In this document: positions 61,868 through 64,000 of the stretch, in pieces
Position numbering within the stretch: the stretch's first letter is position 1
Layout of the letters: every line of letters starts with the position of its first letter
NCBI RefSeq assembly: GCF_022012435.1
Contig: NZ_JAKLUA010000016.1
Span: forward strand, 1-64,000
Direction: 5' to 3'
Length of the DNA stretch: 64,000 bases
Origin: Bradyrhizobium zhengyangense
GTDB lineage: Bacteria; Pseudomonadota; Alphaproteobacteria; Rhizobiales; Xanthobacteraceae
Made by a program: the position numbers and the translations under genes
The notes under the pieces: model-generated
Databases searched by the model: none
Seen by the model: the letters and a program-made list of their open reading frames with translations, nothing else
Told to the model about the DNA's origin: nothing

Positions 61868-63265
61868 ATGGCCAACGAAGCATTCGCCCTCTCGCCCATG
61901 TCTGCCCGCGCGGCCGAGCCGAACGAGCAGGATTACGACGCGATCCGCGAAGCCTTCATGGAGACCGCGCGCGGCCGCTGGTTCCTCGGCGAATACGCCA
62001 AGCGCAACCGCAATGCCGACACGCGCATGGTGCTCGACGCGGTCGCAAAAATCGAAGAAACCCTTGCAGCACAGCGACAACCCGTCGTCGAGGATCGCCT
62101 GCCCGAAGCGCTGGTCGCGATCCGCCGCGCGGTCGAGGACGCAGAAAGCGCAGCCGGGAAGGCGTTCGATCCCGCCGCGATCGAGGCCAGCCTCGCGCCG
62201 ATCCCGCGCGGCGTGCGCATCATCAAGGAGATCTCGTGGCGCTGGCGCGAGATCGGCGCCGACGGGCGAATCTGCGACCTGATTGATTCGCAGCTCGCCT
62301 CGATCGAAGCGGCCTGCGCCCAGGTGTCGGCCATCGATCCGCGCGGCGACCTCAAGGCCGCGTTCGATCTGCTCAAGGACCGGGTCGAGCAGACCGACAT
62401 GGACGGCATCGCGGCGCGGCAAGGCTCGGTACAGCGGGCTCCGGCGCCCGCACCGCAAGCGCCGCCAGTGGCGGAAGCGCCAATGGCCGAAGCGCCCACC
62501 GCGATGGCGAGCGAAGCACCCGTGGCTTTTGCGGAGACGCAGCAGATCGCTCCCGAGCCCGAGGCATCCGCCGACATCAGCGGCATCACCGAGGACGCGA
62601 CGATGGACGTCGCGATCGCGCTCGAGATCGTCGAGAGCCACACCGCCGTCGAAGAGACTTTTACGGCCGTCGAGGACAGCCTCGCCGATCCCACAGACGT
62701 CGCCGAGATCACCGACGAATTCTCGCTCGATGCCGCCGCGGAAGCCGAGGACGACGCCATCCTCGACGCCATCGCGCTGGCGATGGCCGCGCCCGATCCG
62801 GAGTTCGACGCGATCGTCGAGCCCGCCGAGATGGCAGCAGCCGTGACGGAGTCGCTGCCGGAACCGATGGTCGCAGAGATCGCGGAACCGGTCGCCGAGC
62901 AGGCATGGATCGCGCCCCATGTCGAGGAGCCTGAGGTCGAGGAGCCTGAGGTCGAGGAGCCCGTCGTCAAGGAGCCTATCGTCGAAGCCCCGATCGCGAT
63001 GGAATCGCTGGCGCGCCTCACCGATGCCATTGCGGAAGCCGCAGCCGAAGTGATGGAGCAGCCGGCCCCCGCCATGGCCGCCGCGATGTCATTCGACCCA
63101 GCCCCCAGCGCGGGGCTGCCGATGCCCTCCCCCCTGCCCGAGCCCTCGCTCGGCGCCACCATCCTCGCCAGCGGCATCGTGCAAAAGCCCCGCCCCGCCG
63201 CCAACGACGCACTCGCGCCAATCCGCCGCATGACCCAGGCCGAGAAGATCGCGTTCTTCTCGTAA
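61868..63265 (+). CDS. acidic, low-complexity protein with conserved N-terminal domain
   Basis: The 465-residue protein has a folded N-terminal part of about 190 residues (EQDYDAIREAFMETARGRWF, LGEYAKRNRNADTRMVLDAV, RGVRIIKEISWRWREIGADG) and then an Ala/Glu/Pro-rich acidic linker with a VEEPEVEEPEVEEP run near residue 355. It ends in a conserved-looking short helix (APIRRMTQAEKIAFFS). The N-terminal motif recurs in Rhizobiales proteins of unknown role, sometimes placed near chemotaxis genes. No membrane segment. ATG 61868 is chosen over a GTG at 61820. Confidence 0.72.
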   Translation: MANEAFALSPMSARAAEPNEQDYDAIREAFMETARGRWFLGEYAKRNRNADTRMVLDAVAKIEETLAAQRQPVVEDRLPEALVAIRRAVEDAESAAGKAFDPAAIEASLAPIPRGVRIIKEISWRWREIGADGRICDLIDSQLASIEAACAQVSAIDPRGDLKAAFDLLKDRVEQTDMDGIAARQGSVQRAPAPAPQAPPVAEAPMAEAPTAMASEAPVAFAETQQIAPEPEASADISGITEDATMDVAIALEIVESHTAVEETFTAVEDSLADPTDVAEITDEFSLDAAAEAEDDAILDAIALAMAAPDPEFDAIVEPAEMAAAVTESLPEPMVAEIAEPVAEQAWIAPHVEEPEVEEPEVEEPVVKEPIVEAPIAMESLARLTDAIAEAAAEVMEQPAPAMAAAMSFDPAPSAGLPMPSPLPEPSLGATILASGIVQKPRPAANDALAPIRRMTQAEKIAFFS

Positions 63266-63275
63266 GAGCGCGCTC

Positions 63276-63629
63276 GTGTCCCCTAGCGAACACACGCTCA
63301 CCCTCTGGCGCCCCGTCGGCCCGAAAGAGCTCGAGCTGATCCAGCAATCCGGCATGCGCGCGTTTCCGCCACGCCTGCCGGACCAGCCGATCTTCTATCC
63401 GGTGCTGACTGAAGACTATGCGATCAAGATCGCGCGCGACTGGAACGTTCCGGCGAGCGGCGTGGGCTACGTGACGCGCTTCGCGGTCAAGCGCAGTTTC
63501 ATTGCGAAGTACAACGTGCAGGAGGCTGGCGGCCGCTCGCACCTGGAGTATTGGATTCCGGCCGAGGACCTCGATGCCTTCAATGCCGCAATCGTCGGGC
63601 AAATTGAGCTCGTCCGCAGCTTCCCCTAG
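63276..63629 (+). CDS. conserved small protein (LWRPVGPKELELI family)
   Basis: The 117-residue protein reads TLTLWRPVGPKELELIQQSG, FPPRLPDQPIFYPVLTEDYA, IARDWNVPASGVGYVTRF and EAGGRSHLEYWIPAEDLDAF, a family I associate with small proteins labelled ADP-ribosylation/crystallin J1, without proof of activity. GTG start, ten bases after the upstream stop, so probably co-transcribed. Confidence 0.7.
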   Translation: MSPSEHTLTLWRPVGPKELELIQQSGMRAFPPRLPDQPIFYPVLTEDYAIKIARDWNVPASGVGYVTRFAVKRSFIAKYNVQEAGGRSHLEYWIPAEDLDAFNAAIVGQIELVRSFP

Positions 63630-63760
63630 TGCACCGACGCCTTGCGTGACCTAGATCACGCCCCGTCCAGGGTGATCGCGATCACGGACCGCGGCTTCGA
63701 ACGCGACCTAGCTTCCTCGCAACCAATCTCGCATCGAGATGAGTGCCAAAGGAGCACGCC

Positions 63761-64000
63761 ATGTTCCGCCTGAAATCCGCCTTGATGACTGCCGGCCTGC
63801 TGGGAAGCCTGTTCGGCTTCGCCTGCGGCCCTGTTTCCGCGCAAGTTGCCCCCGTCGTGCCTGCCCCGACTGCGCTGCAAGGCCCGGAGCAGCGGGTGGC
63901 GCTGGTGATCGGCAATTCGAACTACCGGAACGCGCCGCAGCTCGCCAATCCCGACAATGACGCCCAGTCGATGGCGCAGTTCCTCAACTCGGCCGGCTTC
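63761..64000 (+). CDS. caspase-like (peptidase C14) protein, 5' part
   Basis: The first 80 residues are visible and the gene runs off the right edge. A signal peptide (LMTAGLLGSLFGFACGPVSA) leads to the p20 start RVALVIGNSNYRNAPQLANP and DNDAQSMAQFLNSAGF, typical of bacterial caspase-family proteases. The catalytic His and Cys lie beyond the window. AAAGGAG precedes ATG 63761. Confidence 0.85.
   Translation, partial: MFRLKSALMTAGLLGSLFGFACGPVSAQVAPVVPAPTALQGPEQRVALVIGNSNYRNAPQLANPDNDAQSMAQFLNSAGF

Noticed and set aside
60596..62920. MFS transporter with a 376-residue N-terminal extension
   Set aside because: The extension is antisense to the acidic protein gene and lacks membrane or domain pattern; the transporter starts cleanly at 61792.
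63649..63700. FNR/FixK-type site around the TGATCGCGATCA palindrome
   Set aside because: It does not match TTGAT-N4-ATCAA well enough, and GATC palindromes are common in this DNA.

Overview
The window looks like a chromosomal segment of a Bradyrhizobium-type alphaproteobacterium (order Hyphomicrobiales). The basis is high GC with strong third-position bias, an alphaproteobacterial flagellin/FlbT pair, sigma-54 and CtrA-type sites, a GPR/RgsE-like giant polar protein, an MctP-type monocarboxylate transporter, and several intergenic palindromes of the kind that recur in Bradyrhizobium. No rRNA, tRNA or CRISPR array was found. Most genes have a recognisable start and ribosome site and are packed in short operons.

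Layout. 1-12.9 kb is a flagellar locus: the 5' end of a flagellin gene, divergent flbT, then on the minus strand flgE-flgK-flgL behind a consensus sigma-54 promoter. Between flgL and flbT lies a compact four-gene enzyme operon (glycosyltransferase-like protein, fold-type-I PLP enzyme, ATP-grasp ligase, PLP decarboxylase) with a CtrA-type box in front. I cannot assign it to a known pathway, and it is the best candidate here for an undescribed system. FlgL and FlgE also carry the same large, clearly homologous insert. 12.9-28.5 kb holds housekeeping and stress genes: periplasmic MsrB, a FAD oxidoreductase, SixA, a universal stress protein, DUF1127, a MocR-type regulator with two operator-like palindromes, YdcF, an MHYT-GGDEF-EAL protein, a DHA2 efflux pump, a YciE ferritin-like protein with an EcfG-like promoter, an MprF-like membrane protein and a large secreted SGNH hydrolase.

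28.7-36.8 kb is a complete hexarate pathway: transporter (gudP), LysR regulator, 5-keto-4-deoxyglucarate dehydratase (kdgD), glucarate dehydratase (gudD), 2-oxoglutarate semialdehyde dehydrogenase and galactarate dehydratase (garD). Together they would convert D-glucarate and galactarate to 2-oxoglutarate. 37-41.2 kb holds small secreted proteins, a TrxR-like ferredoxin-NADP reductase, a thioesterase, a [2Fe-2S] ferredoxin and a lone Hpt protein. 41.6-47.5 kb is one 1948-residue membrane-anchored repeat protein resembling the growth-pole ring protein of Rhizobiales, with a perfect CtrA-type box in the region it shares with hpt.

47.5-55.1 kb carries a response regulator and a sensor kinase with a transporter-like N-terminus, and an MctP-type transporter with a tiny DUF3311 partner. 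An intact IS5-type element sits between the kinase and the transporter. Its second gene takes its stop codon from the target-site duplication. 55.3-64 kb holds a VapC-type toxin-antitoxin pair, a hypothetical gene that looks frameshifted, an Mla/Mce lipid-transport operon, a dipeptide epimerase, an MFS transporter, an acidic repeat-rich protein, a small conserved protein and the 5' end of a caspase-like protease gene.
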